The notes under the pieces are model-generated. The model was not told the origin of the DNA, did not search any database, and saw nothing but the letters and a program-made list of their open reading frames with translations. Made by a program: the position numbers and the translations under genes. From positions 16,492,349 through 16,556,348 of the forward strand of contig NC_088318.1 of assembly GCF_910592395.1 (NCBI RefSeq): a stretch of 64,000 nt of DNA, written 5' to 3'. Positions within the stretch are counted from its first letter, which is position 1, and each line of letters opens with the position of its first letter. Below, in pieces: positions 11,079-23,103 of this stretch. This stretch comes from Lineus longissimus. Taxonomy: Eukaryota > Nemertea > Pilidiophora > Heteronemertea > Lineidae.

Positions 11079-12067
11079 ATGCCCAAGAAGGACACGTACG
11101 TTTCTCCAAAGAACAAGCCTCCTCCTCTCAGGCCTGATGATCAGTACAGGAGAAGTATAGGTAAATATGAGGTGAAAATAATCCCAGTTGACAGGAGTTT
11201 TGTTGTCTTTGAGGTTTGGAAATGGATGGAATACAAGCCTGGCATTACCAGAACCAGGGCTTAATCATCAGTGCCTGAATAGCTACAGTCATGACATACC
11301 CCTATGTAAGAGACAAAACTGCCAAAATTTACCTCTGTGGCTAATGTGTGCACTTCCATTTTCCATGGATGGGTTGCAAATGAAAATGTTGATGCTATCT
11401 GTATCATTCTGCAAGCTTTAATACTTGGGCTCTTCATCTCTTTATTTATTAGGTTGTAGTGTGGTAAAAATTTCATGAATGCCGTGTCGCTTTTGCAGGA
11501 CGACAGAATGTGAAAATTGGCCGAAGAGAAATGAAGGCTCAGAAGAAAAGGGCTGATGCTAAAAAGTCAGCCATGTCTATTCAGGTAATGCCCGGTATAC
11601 CACCAAGGCACACCGGAGTACTATCTGAGGAGAGATTTCTCGACAGATTGTAGTCACTGTTGTTGTAGGAAATAAAACATTGTGGTCGGTGTTCAATTCA
11701 GACCGCATCAGATATTTTTCAAATTGTTAGCACTGGGGAGAATGTTCTAATTGGTAGATTTACGTTGACGTTTCCCATTAACAACTCTGCACCAGGTCAC
11801 TTTCAATCAGCTTGGACACTGGCTATGGCTTGGCAGGATAAAGGGAACCTTTATTCAACTTCTGTTACTGTCAACTTCTGACTGATTGTAGAATCTGATC
11901 TCCTTTTCCAACTGTTTCAGGATGTGGTGCTGCTGATGCTGGGATTTCTAGCTGTGATAGTGGGAGTGTATGTGTTCCTTTATGCATATCTTAGTCCACA
12001 AGATGAGGTAGTGGGTCAGGAGAAGATGGACTCTGCACAGACACACCAGGAAACATCGGACGTGTAA
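11079..12067 (+). CDS. TRIQK: Triple QxxK/R motif-containing protein
   Basis: A small single-pass ER membrane protein of poorly known function, conserved in animals. Three coding exons: 11079-11160, 11499-11584 and 11921-12067 (TAA), with phases 1 and 0, giving 104 residues against 86 in human. The defining QxxK/R motifs are visible as QYRR, QNVK and QKKR. The block DDQYRRSIG followed by ADAKKSAMSIQDV aligns with the vertebrate DQYRKQIG...EAKKTAIGI. One hydrophobic helix of about 22 residues (VVLLMLGFLAVIVGVYVF) is followed by an acidic, Gln-rich tail. The extra length is in the N-terminus (Pro/Lys-rich) and the tail. Candidate polyadenylation signals are AATAAA at 12707 and 13083. Confidence 0.93.
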
Positions 12068-14915
12068 TCAATTGGACAATGTTGCTTGAATGAACCGCCT
12101 TCACATTTGATACAATACTGTAAATACCCTTATTTTTGCAGCCATAACAGTTGGTGAAATACTTTTGCGACTTCGTTTCTAATAATTTGTGTGGATCATT
12201 CCAAAACTTGTAATTTCGCAAAACAGCGTATTAATAATGATGCAGGTTTTCATCAATATCAAGTGTGAGTGATGACCAATGATTGGCTTATTGTAGTCAG
12301 TTGTCTTTGATGATTCGTATGAATGAAACAAACTTTAAATTCTGTTGGGAGGAGTGCTTTGAGAGATTGCTGGTGGCACCAATGAAGTTGATAACATTCC
12401 TGTTTTGGAGTTGACTCTGAGATGTATCAGAAAATGTTTGCAAATACTTGACAAACTTTTCTCATACTTTCAGATTGATATTTGAATCATTCTCTCCATA
12501 GAATCACTAATTATCATATGTACTATAATCATCTCGACACACGCCTTCTTAATTTGAATCATGCAATAAACTAACTGTTACCGGTAATTACTAGCAGAAT
12601 TTTCTACTTAAACATTTAGAAGAAGTTTGTTGGGTTTCTGTGATGTGCCATTTTAGATAAATATTTGTAGAATATGTTATATGCTTCTGTTTATTTTTAA
12701 TGTAGGAATAAAAATAAGACTGCTATGCAAATGTTGATTGATGGAGCATCGAGTGAATCTGAAATTTGAAGAAAAAAAGAATGAAAAATATTATTTGTTT
12801 GTAGCAATAAGTCTACTTAAGGGAGGGGGATCAGTGGCACTCCTAGTCGCTCAATGCTATGGAAACCAGGATAAGCTCTGGCCGCATGGGCCGTTCGCGT
12901 TTCGGGCACGGGCCCAGCCGACTTTAACTTTTAACTTTAACAAACTAAGGGGTTCTAGTTTTCAAGGTGATAGTAGATTTTCTCTGTCATTCCGTGATTT
13001 CATCACATTCTTCAACACAATGAATAGTTTGATACTACCCGTCAGATATTGATGGGATACGTTTTTTCCATGTGTATACTTCAATAAATATTTAAGAAGT
13101 AAAAAATTGTCTTGTGTTTGTTATTTGAATCATGCGATTTCTGCTGCTTAAAGGCTGTCATCCCTCATGTGGATTAATTTAATTCAGGCAGTTGTGTCCC
13201 CGAACCACTGCAATGTCCAAGTGAATTCCATTGACAAAATCTGTCCTTGCAGGCACTTTCCAACTAAGGCATTGCCAAGGGAAATTCAATCGATAAATAC
13301 TTTCCGCACAGGTGACCAGTTCGCAGTGACCAGTTGAACTACTCTGACAATTCTCATTGCCTCATTATAACTGCAGCATCATGCTAAGAAATGATGGTGT
13401 GAGAGAGTGAGACCTACAGTGTACTTGTCTTGTTAATTCTGAGTCATCATGGACAGGATACATCCACGTTGGCACCAATAAGGACGTCTCAGGTGGACAG
13501 AAGTTACAACATAAAACTTCAACCTGACTTCCTACTGACAATATTATTATCAAGATTAAGGAGCTGCACAAAAAAGAACAGAATTTTTTTTCCTTATTCT
13601 TGATTTTAAACAAATCCCTTGTGATAAGAACAGACATGTAATACACAAAGATCAAATTCACAACAAATACACACAAACACTTTTTTGTACATGTAGTATT
13701 TTATTTTGTATTTTATGGCTACATATTTTCAATTTTCATACAAAACACACCTTAAAGACACTACATGTATTTACAACAATGAGATAATAAATAAATGAAG
13801 TTTTGATGAGTTAATGCTGAATCCTGCTGAATCCTGACAAATCGTCTGCCCCTTCTAAATAATCCAAAATCTGATAAAAAAGGACGTCTATCCCAAAGAT
13901 CCTCAGGCAGACTTTTGACCAATAACTTGTACAAACTACTACTATTTCCCCAACATGATTAGCCCAATAGACTAGAATTTTAGTAAGATGTGTAATGAGC
14001 TATGTTGCAAATGACACACACATGTCATTCGACTGTTGTTGTATGCAGTACATTATGTACTTAAGTCGTCTGTGAAAGAAATGATGGCAAGGTGAAGTAA
14101 AATACACATGTACTGTAAACACATCATTTTATTCTGCGTCATGAACTGGGTATCCTAAAAATACTTCAAATGTTTATGAGATACAAATTTTTGCATATGA
14201 AAATCAGATACATGTACATGTATATCACAACATTTTTACAGAATCACTTACCCAAAACCTAACTACATGTAACCTTTTATGTTTCAGCTGAAACCGTCGA
14301 AATTTAAACACTACAGAAATGAAATGGATGATCCATCAAGAGGGTACACGAATCAACCCTTGGTGAATCAAATTCAAAACTGCCAAAAATCAGCTAGGCC
14401 TATCTACCATTTTCTCAATTGGCATATCTTTTGGCAAACTTATCTTCCTAAATTATTAGCAGTTGGGTTCTCTGTGTAGTTGAAATAACAACCTTCTTCA
14501 ATTTTCTCCTACTGTGACATTGCAGGGCGGTTTTGTCAGAATCTCCCTGCTCTACTGATTCCTGAAACCTCTCGATGAATGACCCCAAAGTATGCAAATA
14601 TCATACATTCTTAGACAGATTATTATGCTTTGTAATTTTTAGCACCATCTTCACAAATTTCTTATATAAAACTTCACAATAGAATAACTATTTTGAAAGT
14701 TCCACATAAAAACTCATTTAATTCTAATAAAAATGAAAATGCATTTGGGTGTGAAAGTTGAAGTGATATGGATTCCTGATGAAGACGATAGCTGAAAACA
14801 TATTTGACGCAAAGAATACTGATTAGCAAGGGTGTAATAAGTATACCCTAATACCCTGCTAATGCTATCACTCATCATCCTCAGCCAGTCTTCATACTAT
14901 TGGTTTGAAGTTGTC
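12068..14915. other. Convergent spacer between TRIQK and the ML-domain gene
   Basis: TRIQK and the ML gene point at each other across this interval, so it should be mostly their 3' UTRs. The sequence is AT-rich and largely unique. Open frames of 60-105 codons here (for example 13365-13676 on the - strand) resemble nothing I know and lack splice or codon support. No structured repeat was recognised. Confidence 0.55.
12707..12712 (+). terminator. Candidate TRIQK polyadenylation signal
   Basis: AATAAA about 640 bases after the TRIQK stop. A second AATAAA at 13083-13088 is followed by a T/G-rich stretch (TTGTCTTGTGTTTG) and is an equally good choice for a longer 3' UTR. Confidence 0.4.
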
Positions 14916-17900
14916 TTATAACACAAACTTTGAGAATCCACATGCCAATATTTCATTGTCTTGGTTGGTCGCCCAGACCTTGGTCACATATTCACCCTGA
15001 AAGAGAGAGCTTTTGATTAGAATGTACAGAGCCCTTATTGTTGCTTGAAACTTCTTATGTTTACACTTTATAAGCAGGTGTGGGCTAGACTTGATAACCT
15101 GAGGATAAAAATAATGGCAGCTTTGACTAGAGTACGCTGTTATCGCCTTTGCAAGTTTTTTAAAGCTCCTGGTCCTTGGTCTTTTAAAACTGAAGATAAA
15201 GAAGACATCAAGTTCAAGAATTACTCTCATTAACCCATCTTACCTTAGGTATATAAATAGGAATCTTTATATTCTTTATGATATTTTGTCTCCCCGCTTT
15301 GATGGGACAAAAGATGATTCTGTCTTTTTCATTGTCATCCTCGACATGGCACAAGTCCCAGTGGTTATTGTACAAGTCTTTTCCATTGTATTTGACATCG
15401 ATGAACAGCTCGCCGTCGGTCACTTCTTTTTCTATCAAATGAAAAACAAGAACAGTAAGTTAAAGACATGAAAGCTGAATGAAGAAAGTTTGGGGTTCCG
15501 ACCGATTCCATAAAGGGGTATGCTGTTTGTAAATACTGTTGGTCCAGGAATATTTTTCTTCAGTCTCTAAACCTTTTTGAGACAAGAATAAAACAAAAAT
15601 CGGTCAGACTCAAAATCTATGTGGGCGGGGAAAAAAAAAACATGCTTATTTTTTATCAATTTTAGTCTCAGATCATATGATAAAAGGGTGACCCAAAAAA
15701 ATAAGAATTGGTTGAAATTGGTTGTTGGGAATTTTTTTTTTCATTTCTCACTATTTCATTGTCAACTTGTTGACTAATTAGCGTCATAAAAATTATTTCA
15801 TAATCTAATAATGCTATGAACTTCAAAGGACCGTGAAAAAAAAAACACTCAAAAGTTTACCCGCCTGAGTCGCAAACAGCTGATTTCGTTGAGTGTGTCT
15901 GATATCAAATTGGAATTACCCAACCCACGCACTCTGTGAATGATTGGAACAATATAACTGATCAATCAAAATGAAATGAAACAATGGCTTTGACCCCATG
16001 ATTATGTAAAATCAGGTCAACCACTCGAGGTCAACCACCTGAAAATGGTCAATTTACCACCAAGAATTGATACCACTGAACCACAAAACAAGCCGATAAC
16101 TTCTTGCCTATTTCTGGATTGATAGGCATTGTGCGGTGATATCGATGTCATTCATAAAACAATCATTAATCTTATTGATTGACACCACTATTGTATAATA
16201 AAAACTGAGGACATTTCAAGTGCATTAGCTTTTTTTAAAGCTTTGAAGTGAATTTAATGATAAGAAGTTCTCCTCTGATATGAAGTTGAGAAATATGTGG
16301 CGGGTCTAAATTTCTTGTTTCATGAAATGGCCAGAAATAACGAGGAAACAAATCGGTATTTTTGGCTTTTTCACGAAAGTATGTCTGACAAGGGAAATAT
16401 CAAGTGGTCTGGCTGTCAAAAAGCCCATCCTTAGTTTTGGCCCACATGTCCAAGTCATGCTGCCAAGACACCAGGGGAAAGTCTAAAGAACAAGGTGAAA
16501 GCCTATCACAGCTTTATCTGTCCTGGTGTCTGGGTTAAATTTGACAGAGCTGTCTTACTCAAAATTTCATTAAACTGGTGCAATCTATAATAATGACATT
16601 AGAAATGAAACAACCAATTTGGGACCAGAACTAGTGTCCTTAATGGAGAGGTTTTCCTTAATAGAGAGGTGTTCGTTAAGGGAGGTTCTACTGTTATCTT
16701 ACCCCACGTTGCGTTGGCATGAGTATATGACGTCACGCCGCCATTTTTCTTGTCCTCGACCAATATCGTCTTCCCAACCATTATCTTGTCATTGCCCTCT
16801 GAAAAGACAACATCCAAAATGATAAAACAGATTCCCCCAAAATAAGGCAATGGTTCGAGCAATGGGTACTTGGCATTTGGAGAGAGCGTGAGTGAGCATA
16901 ATGAATTGAAAGACTGGTGCACTGGGTGGGGAGGGGGAGCAGCATGTTTTCTTCTTCTCCTATCAACCTGCCTAAACTATAACTTCAGTCCTTGACAAAA
17001 CTTTAGGTCTGATGCCTAACCAAAGTGGTCTGTATACAGGCTTTATTGGCTGTTGTTGCGTGCGCACTCCGTTGGCCGCCAATATGGCCAGTGCACTCCC
17101 TTCTTTGGTCAGCTTTATCTAGGAGTTTCCATTTCCTAGTCTGTGTGCCATCTCTTGGCTGTCAAGCCCAGACCTTATTTTGGAGTTTTCCCTCAAAGAC
17201 TGGTTGCCTACCGGGGCTAAGGCGACCAATCTCTCCCAGGGAGCAGCATATTCATGACCTCTGTGCCTTTGAAAACCACAAACATGATTTGGTGGAAAAA
17301 CTGCCTTCAGACTCAAGAAAGTCAAAGACAATATCAGATTAATTCGATATAGGCTACTGATTAGGCAAATGTTCCCAGGAACAGATAGAAATGTCATCTT
17401 GAAATCATGCCAAGTGCATTTGTACTTAACTCCCATGATGATGGCTTGAGGTATGAAAACAATGCTAGTCCATCAACTTTATAACAATTAGTTCCAAAGT
17501 ATCAACAATCAACAAATGATTTGACATTATACGCTCAATACGTATAAAAAAACAATCGATAATAGTATAATAGTACGCCTGACACCAAGTGGCCGTACAA
17601 AGTCCTGCCACGAAGTTATTTGTATGCTGCTATAAAACCCATAAACACATTCTAAAACATCTAATTTATAATGAACAACAGTTTACAGTGTAATGCACTT
17701 ATGCGCCTACAGTGCCTCTTTTATTAGACCACTGTAGTTCTATCACTTAAACTGACAGAGTAATGCAATTTATTGGCCTAATTACAGTACACCAGAGTGT
17801 GCTATTTACAGGAAGTTTTTTTATCCCATGATATATTAGCACAGCACATGACCTGAGTTAAGGTCATGTTTTGAAACTGGATCCTGTTCAAGGATAACTC

Positions 17901-18373
17901 ATTGTTTTTAGCTCTGAGGAGACTTGTTCAAAATCAATAATCCATTACATAACTCAACTGCAAACTGAGCTTTGGGCTATCTTCGGCCAGGCCGGTGAGC
18001 TAAGCCGGACCAGAGCGGTCGACTTGGCACTACCTGAAAGCGAGTGGATTTCAAGGCCATCGCAAAAATGTAAAGTTTATAAGATCTTACCGCACTTGTT
18101 GTAAAGTTCTCCAATCGACACATGACCATGCTTTTTTATCCAGCGCTCCCATTTTTTCTTGGCACTCTCCGGGGTTACGTCACCTTCTTCATAGTCATCC
18201 TCTTCGTACGAATAATCGTCATCCACGTTTCGAATTTGTCGCAGCATGTCATTACTCTTGTTGTTGTCGAGGATACTGGCGGCCGGAGGATGGCGGAAAT
18301 AGACAAAATAGACGGTGCAGGCCGCAGCTACAATGCAGATTGCAGCGATGGCAAATTTCTTCATAACAGCCAT
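14916..18373 (-). CDS. Membrane-anchored ML-domain (MD-2/NPC2-like lipid-recognition) protein
   Basis: Four coding exons in transcription order: 18373-18091, 16798-16703, 15431-15244 and 14996-14916, all AG/GT with phases 1, 1 and 0, giving 215 residues. Residues 5-27 are a hydrophobic segment after MAVMKK, a signal peptide or type II anchor. Then comes an acidic, Tyr-containing stretch (about 52-68, DDDYSYEEDDYEEGD), a Lys/Trp-rich linker, and from about Cys94 an ML-type beta domain. Supporting marks are the DLCHVE...IIFCPIKAG pair, an IPKGEYVTKVWATNQD strand and the closing LACGFSKF. The four Cys are spaced as in ML proteins (outer and inner pair). The family binds single lipids such as sterols or phospholipids. 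The ligand here is unknown. The N-terminal anchor plus acidic linker is unusual for the family. Confidence 0.8.
16609..16693. mobile_element. CAGTRGAACC MITE, right part, next to a splice donor
   Basis: The stretch from CCAATTTGGGACC to GGTTCTACTG matches the right half of 60731-60873 (complement). The left terminus is missing. It ends 8 bases before the intron boundary of the ML-gene exon at 16703, inside that gene's intron. Confidence 0.65.
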
Positions 18374-20395
18374 TGTAAACGTTAAAATATCACAGAGTGA
18401 ACACAAGTTTTAAATGCAAGGAATTCAGGAGATCGTTGAGTATATATGAGAAATCTCTACCTGAACTGGGCCACCTCATTTAGCCCATTGTTTTATACTA
18501 GGTCAGGGCTTACCCATTCAACTGATAGGGGAACAAAGGAATAGAGAGCAAGTACAGCTCTAATCAAAATATTATCTTGTATCAAAATATTTGCTAATTA
18601 GGGCAAAGAAGACAATTTATGATGTTAAAGGAGGAGTTGTACAGAGTGGTTCAAAAAAAATGTAACACTTACAAAATGGTTAATATCTTTTATCATTTTG
18701 GCATTTACCTTCCAAAAATATCATTTCTGGCCAAAAAAAATTATTTTGGGTGTAGATACTTATATACATGTAGAATACAGAACGACAAAATTTTATAATG
18801 GGGTCATAGCAAATCCATTCTCTTTCATCATAGTCAAGCAAATATCACATGCTCTACACATGTTTATAATTAGCACTATTACACATCAAGATCAAGAGTG
18901 CAAAATCATCAATATATCTGACTTACTTAGTCAACAACTTAGTTCAATTGTTCTACTTCTTATAAATCTATGTCAAATCACTGATTTCATCACCCAAAGA
19001 CATTTTCAAATACGTTTTCTCAAATACTTGCTTCCTAGTCACCAGATCCCAGATTCCACTTCAATTTAATGAGTTAATTGTCGGTTTGTTGGATGGACCT
19101 TGTTCTTTAGCTTTGCACTTTGAGATGTTTTTTTCCAAAAGGTATTCCTCCTCCAAGGCAGGAGGAGTGTTTTATGTGCCACTATGGACAGGAGAAAATT
19201 GGTTATATTGTACTATTTACTTAGTCTTCAGCCTGTGGTAGAGTCTATCACAAGCTAATCAAGTTTCTCACTTGGTGGGGTGTTTGCTTACCATCACAAA
19301 GACACCAGGGACAAGCAACCTCGATTTTACATCTCACTCAAAGGACAAAGCAATTTAGGGTCGAGTGTCTCGTTCAATGACACGAAGACAAAGAGTTGAG
19401 CCATGAGCACCTGGTAATGTCCCTGGCATTCTGACCACTATGCCACTGGTCTTCCTTTTGATTTACTGATTATATATAAGACTCTTGAATCAAAAATAAC
19501 AGCACAAATATGGATATTGATGGTGTTTTTGAAAATTTATTGTTTTACCCGTGTTGAAAGTGAAACTCTTTCCCAAAGACATCATCACACAAGAACACAT
19601 TGTATTACACGTATGACTACATCAAGATTATAGGATTAGTATTGTTTACAACTCGAGAATATTAAACATTTGTCAACAATGACAAACAAATACTACATCC
19701 TGAATATATCTGTTGGCATTTTGTATTTATCCTTAGTAAACACAAGTATGTAAATGCATTTTGATTATAACCTGTGTACATATGTACAAATTGAATACAG
19801 TAGGACAGCAGCAGTCTCCCATGTGCCAACCCAGATATTGGAAGTGCGTAATGGTGGAGTCATTACGCTCAAAACCACAGAATTTATCCTAACCTCATCG
19901 GAGAATGAAATGGCATAATTCTGGCAATAATTTATCCAATGTATTCACAATGCAAAGTTTACAAATTTTGGTAAGTTCTCTTTCTTGGATTTGGAAGAAA
20001 AAAGATGAGGGACAATAAAAGACCCACTTGACAATCATCTCCTGCCACGATTCATCCACATGTACCGGTACATGAAGGACAACTCATCAAGTTTCTTTGA
20101 GAACAAATTGTTCACGTGATGAACTAACCTTGTGCCAAAATACTTCAGCATCTTTGCCAATGCCACTATCTGCATCAAGTGCTACATTCACCCGATGGGA
20201 TAGGGGTCTCCATTGAGATAGGGGTCTCACATTGAGATAAGACTTTACCTGATGTGATGTCCCTTTACACCAAGTTCAAAAACTTGCAAGCATCCGTTAT
20301 TATCCCGAATGACAAACCAGGTTTCAGCAGCCTGCTACGTTTGAACGTTCAGTCAAAAAAACATTGACAACACACAGCACAACACAATAATTTCC
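18374..20395. other. Spacer between ML gene 5' end and CHTF8 3' end
   Basis: Both neighbours are on the - strand, so this should hold the ML promoter (right of 18373) and the CHTF8 3' UTR (left of 20396). A TATATATG stretch at about 18440 lies roughly 70 bases upstream of the ML ATG but is not proven as a TATA box. A SINE-like repeat occupies about 19200-19455. I see no further gene. Confidence 0.5.
19200..19455 (-). mobile_element. tRNA-derived SINE-like repeat
   Basis: On the - strand the head reads TGGCATAGTGGTCAGAATGC, a close A box, and about 35 bases on GGCTCAACTC, a weak B box. The body continues leftward with no coding content. Only this copy is in the window. The call rests on the A box and general look. 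Confidence 0.45.
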
Positions 20396-21267
20396 TCATA
20401 TTTTCTTTGGCACATTTGCAATTATTGGTTTTGGCCGCGTCTTAAAGAAGAGTTTACGATAGACAAAAGCCTTGACATCGTAACTCATCCGATTAACTTC
20501 ATCTGCATCCGTGTCCATATGATTAGTCTTGTCAAACTTTTCAATAACGGCAAAAGGTTTTTCAAGTTTCACAACTTTTCCATAGAGAATATGGTGTCCG
20601 ATTATAAGAACAGGAATACCCTGAAATTGAGAAAAGAAAACTCTAAAATCTGAGTAACAAAATCATTGTGGACGAAGCCTTCCCCATCTGCCTCTTGAGG
20701 TTTTGGCACTTTAATAGTGCGTACCAAAATATACTTTCTAATCAGGTGGAAACCCTGCTTGCCCTGTATGGCACTGTCATGTGGAATAGGCATGAATTTC
20801 GCCTAAAGCATTCAGGATTAACAAGTTCTGATATAAGACCAACGCATTTCGGATAAGGCAGCCAATATATACCTTACCTTGTGTGTGAAGTGAAGATTTC
20901 CAATGGGTTTACCAGACAGGTCATCACCATGTCTTGTCTCTAGATCACCTTGAAGTTCAACAACAGCCCACTCAGGGGAGGAGCCCAACTCAACGCTGGG
21001 TCTGAAACACAAGAAAAAGATCTGGAAATTATAGCATCCTCCTCTTATACCATTGATAATGTCAGGGGCCGGGCATAAACTGTAAAACCAACCCATTTTG
21101 AGATCTCATATTCTTTGGAAATAAAAGGTGTCCGAATATCTCGAACCATACGAAAGTACACACTATAACTACACCGACAAAACAGGTTGTCCGAAAATGG
21201 ATAATAATGTTAAATAAACAAAACTTAGAAAATGAAATACCTACATTTGAATTATTAATTGTACCAT
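20396..21267 (-). CDS. CHTF8: Chromosome transmission fidelity protein 8 homolog
   Basis: The smallest specific subunit of the Ctf18-Dcc1-Ctf8 alternative clamp loader, which loads PCNA and supports sister-chromatid cohesion in the nucleus. Three coding exons: 21267-21245 (MVQLIIQ), 21001-20878 and 20620-20396 (TGA), with phases 2 and 0, giving 123 residues against 121 in human. Diagnostic blocks are [40 protein letters not shown] with KLEKPFAV, and the closing [14 protein letters not shown], almost the same as human. The short first exon is supported by its phase and by the MVQ start typical of the family. The gene is head to head with UTP4. The start codon lies 402 bases from the edge of the LTR retrotransposon. 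Confidence 0.95.
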
Positions 21268-21665
21268 TGTTTTATTGCAATTGTAATGAACGAACTCTAC
21301 GGTAATATAATCACAGATACGGCCACAAAACAATTGTTTATGTCTATTTTCGCTGAAAATTGTTTTCGAATGCCGCCATGTTCTTTTTCTGTAACATCAA
21401 ATTTGATTGGACAGCTTTTTTCTAATCCTCCAATTAAAATCCAGTTAACAGGGAAAGACCAATGCACGGGTGTCGTAGACTCCCTGTTCTCCAACCGTAA
21501 CCGTAGTTCCAAAAAAATCATTGATTTCTTGGTTCTCACAGAATGTCAGTGTTGATTTAGCTGTTGTTTTGGCAAATACATGTTTTATGGAGTTCTTAAA
21601 ACCTAAGTGCTACTCAATATGCGGCTTACAAGAAACTACGCATTTACTGTTGTTTCCGACGTATG

Positions 21666-21669
21666 TGTA
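21666..21669. repeat. Target-site duplication, left copy (TGTA)
   Basis: The four bases before the left LTR, TGTA, recur at 29802-29805 directly after the right LTR. Ty3/gypsy elements commonly make 4-6 bp duplications. The motif is short and partly resembles the LTR start, so the match is suggestive rather than decisive. Confidence 0.7.
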
Positions 21670-22901
21670 TGTAGCGACCGTCCTTGTGAATGGAATTGTC
21701 GTTAATGAGTTCCCGTCAACCCCTGGCAAAATGAATGAACCTTCACCAGCGTTGACGAGAACCAGAGTTTGTGGGGGTGTGCATTGACCGATAAATTATA
21801 AGCGCTAGAATATACCCAAAATATGTTTATTATGAACAAACTAGATTCCAGATTTCACTTCACATTCATCCAACCCAATAAACTGCATGGCCAACCAGAT
21901 ATGACCCCAGGTTACCCAAATTCCTTCTCACCACACTTGTTCTACCAACAACCCAGAAGCCTAAATTCCCCTGTCAAAACGACATCTAATTGGAGGAGAA
22001 ATCACCTATTAATCAAAGTACCAGTCAGATGAACCAAAGCCAATGTAAATCTATACAGGGTGGCCCAAAACAGTTCACCAACCAAGACATGGAACACTCC
22101 GAACTAAGATTCCCCAGAACTTGTATCACCTGGAATCACTTTCTGATTATGTAACTCAAAACCTATGCCAAGCAGGGAAGTCAGAACAAGATTAAACACT
22201 ATCAAAATCCAGTATAAAACAAGTGACATGATCATGACATGTCGGACAGGAATTGTGGGCAACTTTGCCCAGCTTCTTCACACAAAGTTCCAACTCAAAC
22301 AAACTAAAAGAAACCTCAGGAAAACCCGGTCAGTCTGGCCATAACAGGATATTGACAAACCCAGCCCTAGAGGCACACGAAGGGGGTAAAATTATAGGTC
22401 ACATGGCAGAAATACGGAACTCGGAATTTGAGGGTTTATACTCACAAGAAAAGCCAAAAGTCAGCAAACGTTCCCATGTACATGACATACATGGTGAAGA
22501 TTGGGCGTGTCACACCATGCAGCGGTTCAGAGAGATGAGACAAAAATGTAGGCTCTACTCAGCCATAGGAACCAAGCAAAATCACAGAAAGAAAAGGTCT
22601 ACCCGTCTGGTAGCAAGCGCGCTAGGTATGGACACTGATCAAAGCTAGGGCCCAGTTTTATACAGAAAGATTACCTCATCTCAACGAACCAATGCCTGCC
22701 GTAACAGCCAGAATTCACCAACCCTATTACAAAGTAAGCCACACAAAAGAAGCTAAAATCATTAGCCCAGAACACAAAGGAGACCAACGATCATCACTTG
22801 AAAATACCTCAGGAGATTACCAAATTATAGGCCCAAGCAAACCAGGTCAAAATTATGACATAACCATTAACCATGCAAGGCCCATAACGACTTCCGTTAC
22901 A
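21670..22901 (-). repeat. 3' LTR
   Basis: Matches 28570-29801 over all 1232 bases except position 22508. A complement of AATAAA at 21826-21831 is a plausible polyadenylation signal for the element's RNA. A TATAATTTAT stretch on the - strand is nearby, so the R boundary cannot be fixed by eye. Confidence 0.95.
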
Positions 22902-22905
22902 ACTA

Positions 22906-22918
22906 CCCCCCTCCCTCT
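22906..22918 (-). other. Polypurine tract
   Basis: On the - strand AGAGGGAGGGGGG lies four bases before the 3' LTR start. This is the usual place and composition for the plus-strand DNA primer of LTR retroelements. Confidence 0.85.
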
Positions 22919-23103
22919 AAAAATGTCATGCCCTCATGACATCAAAAATGCACAAAATATCAAAACATGTTCAAATACAAAGTCACCAAACATCACGACA
23001 CATCTGGAAAACAAGCAGAAAAATTACTATATGCTCTTCAGTTTCCCATCTCATCTCCTAAACCTGGAAAATGACAGAAATTATCTAAATTACTATGATT
23101 CCA

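Noticed and set aside
13365-13676. 103-codon - strand frame between TRIQK and the ML gene
   Set aside because: Hydrophobic low-complexity translation of AT-rich 3' UTR-like DNA. No family resemblance.
21297-21539. 80-codon - strand frame upstream of CHTF8 as an N-terminal exon
   Set aside because: The short exon at 21267-21245 gives the family's MVQ start and the correct phase, so this stretch is 5' UTR or promoter.
22253-22648. 131-codon + strand open frame present in both LTRs (also 29153-29548)
   Set aside because: It is antisense to the element, resembles no protein I know, and is identical in both places only because the LTRs are identical.
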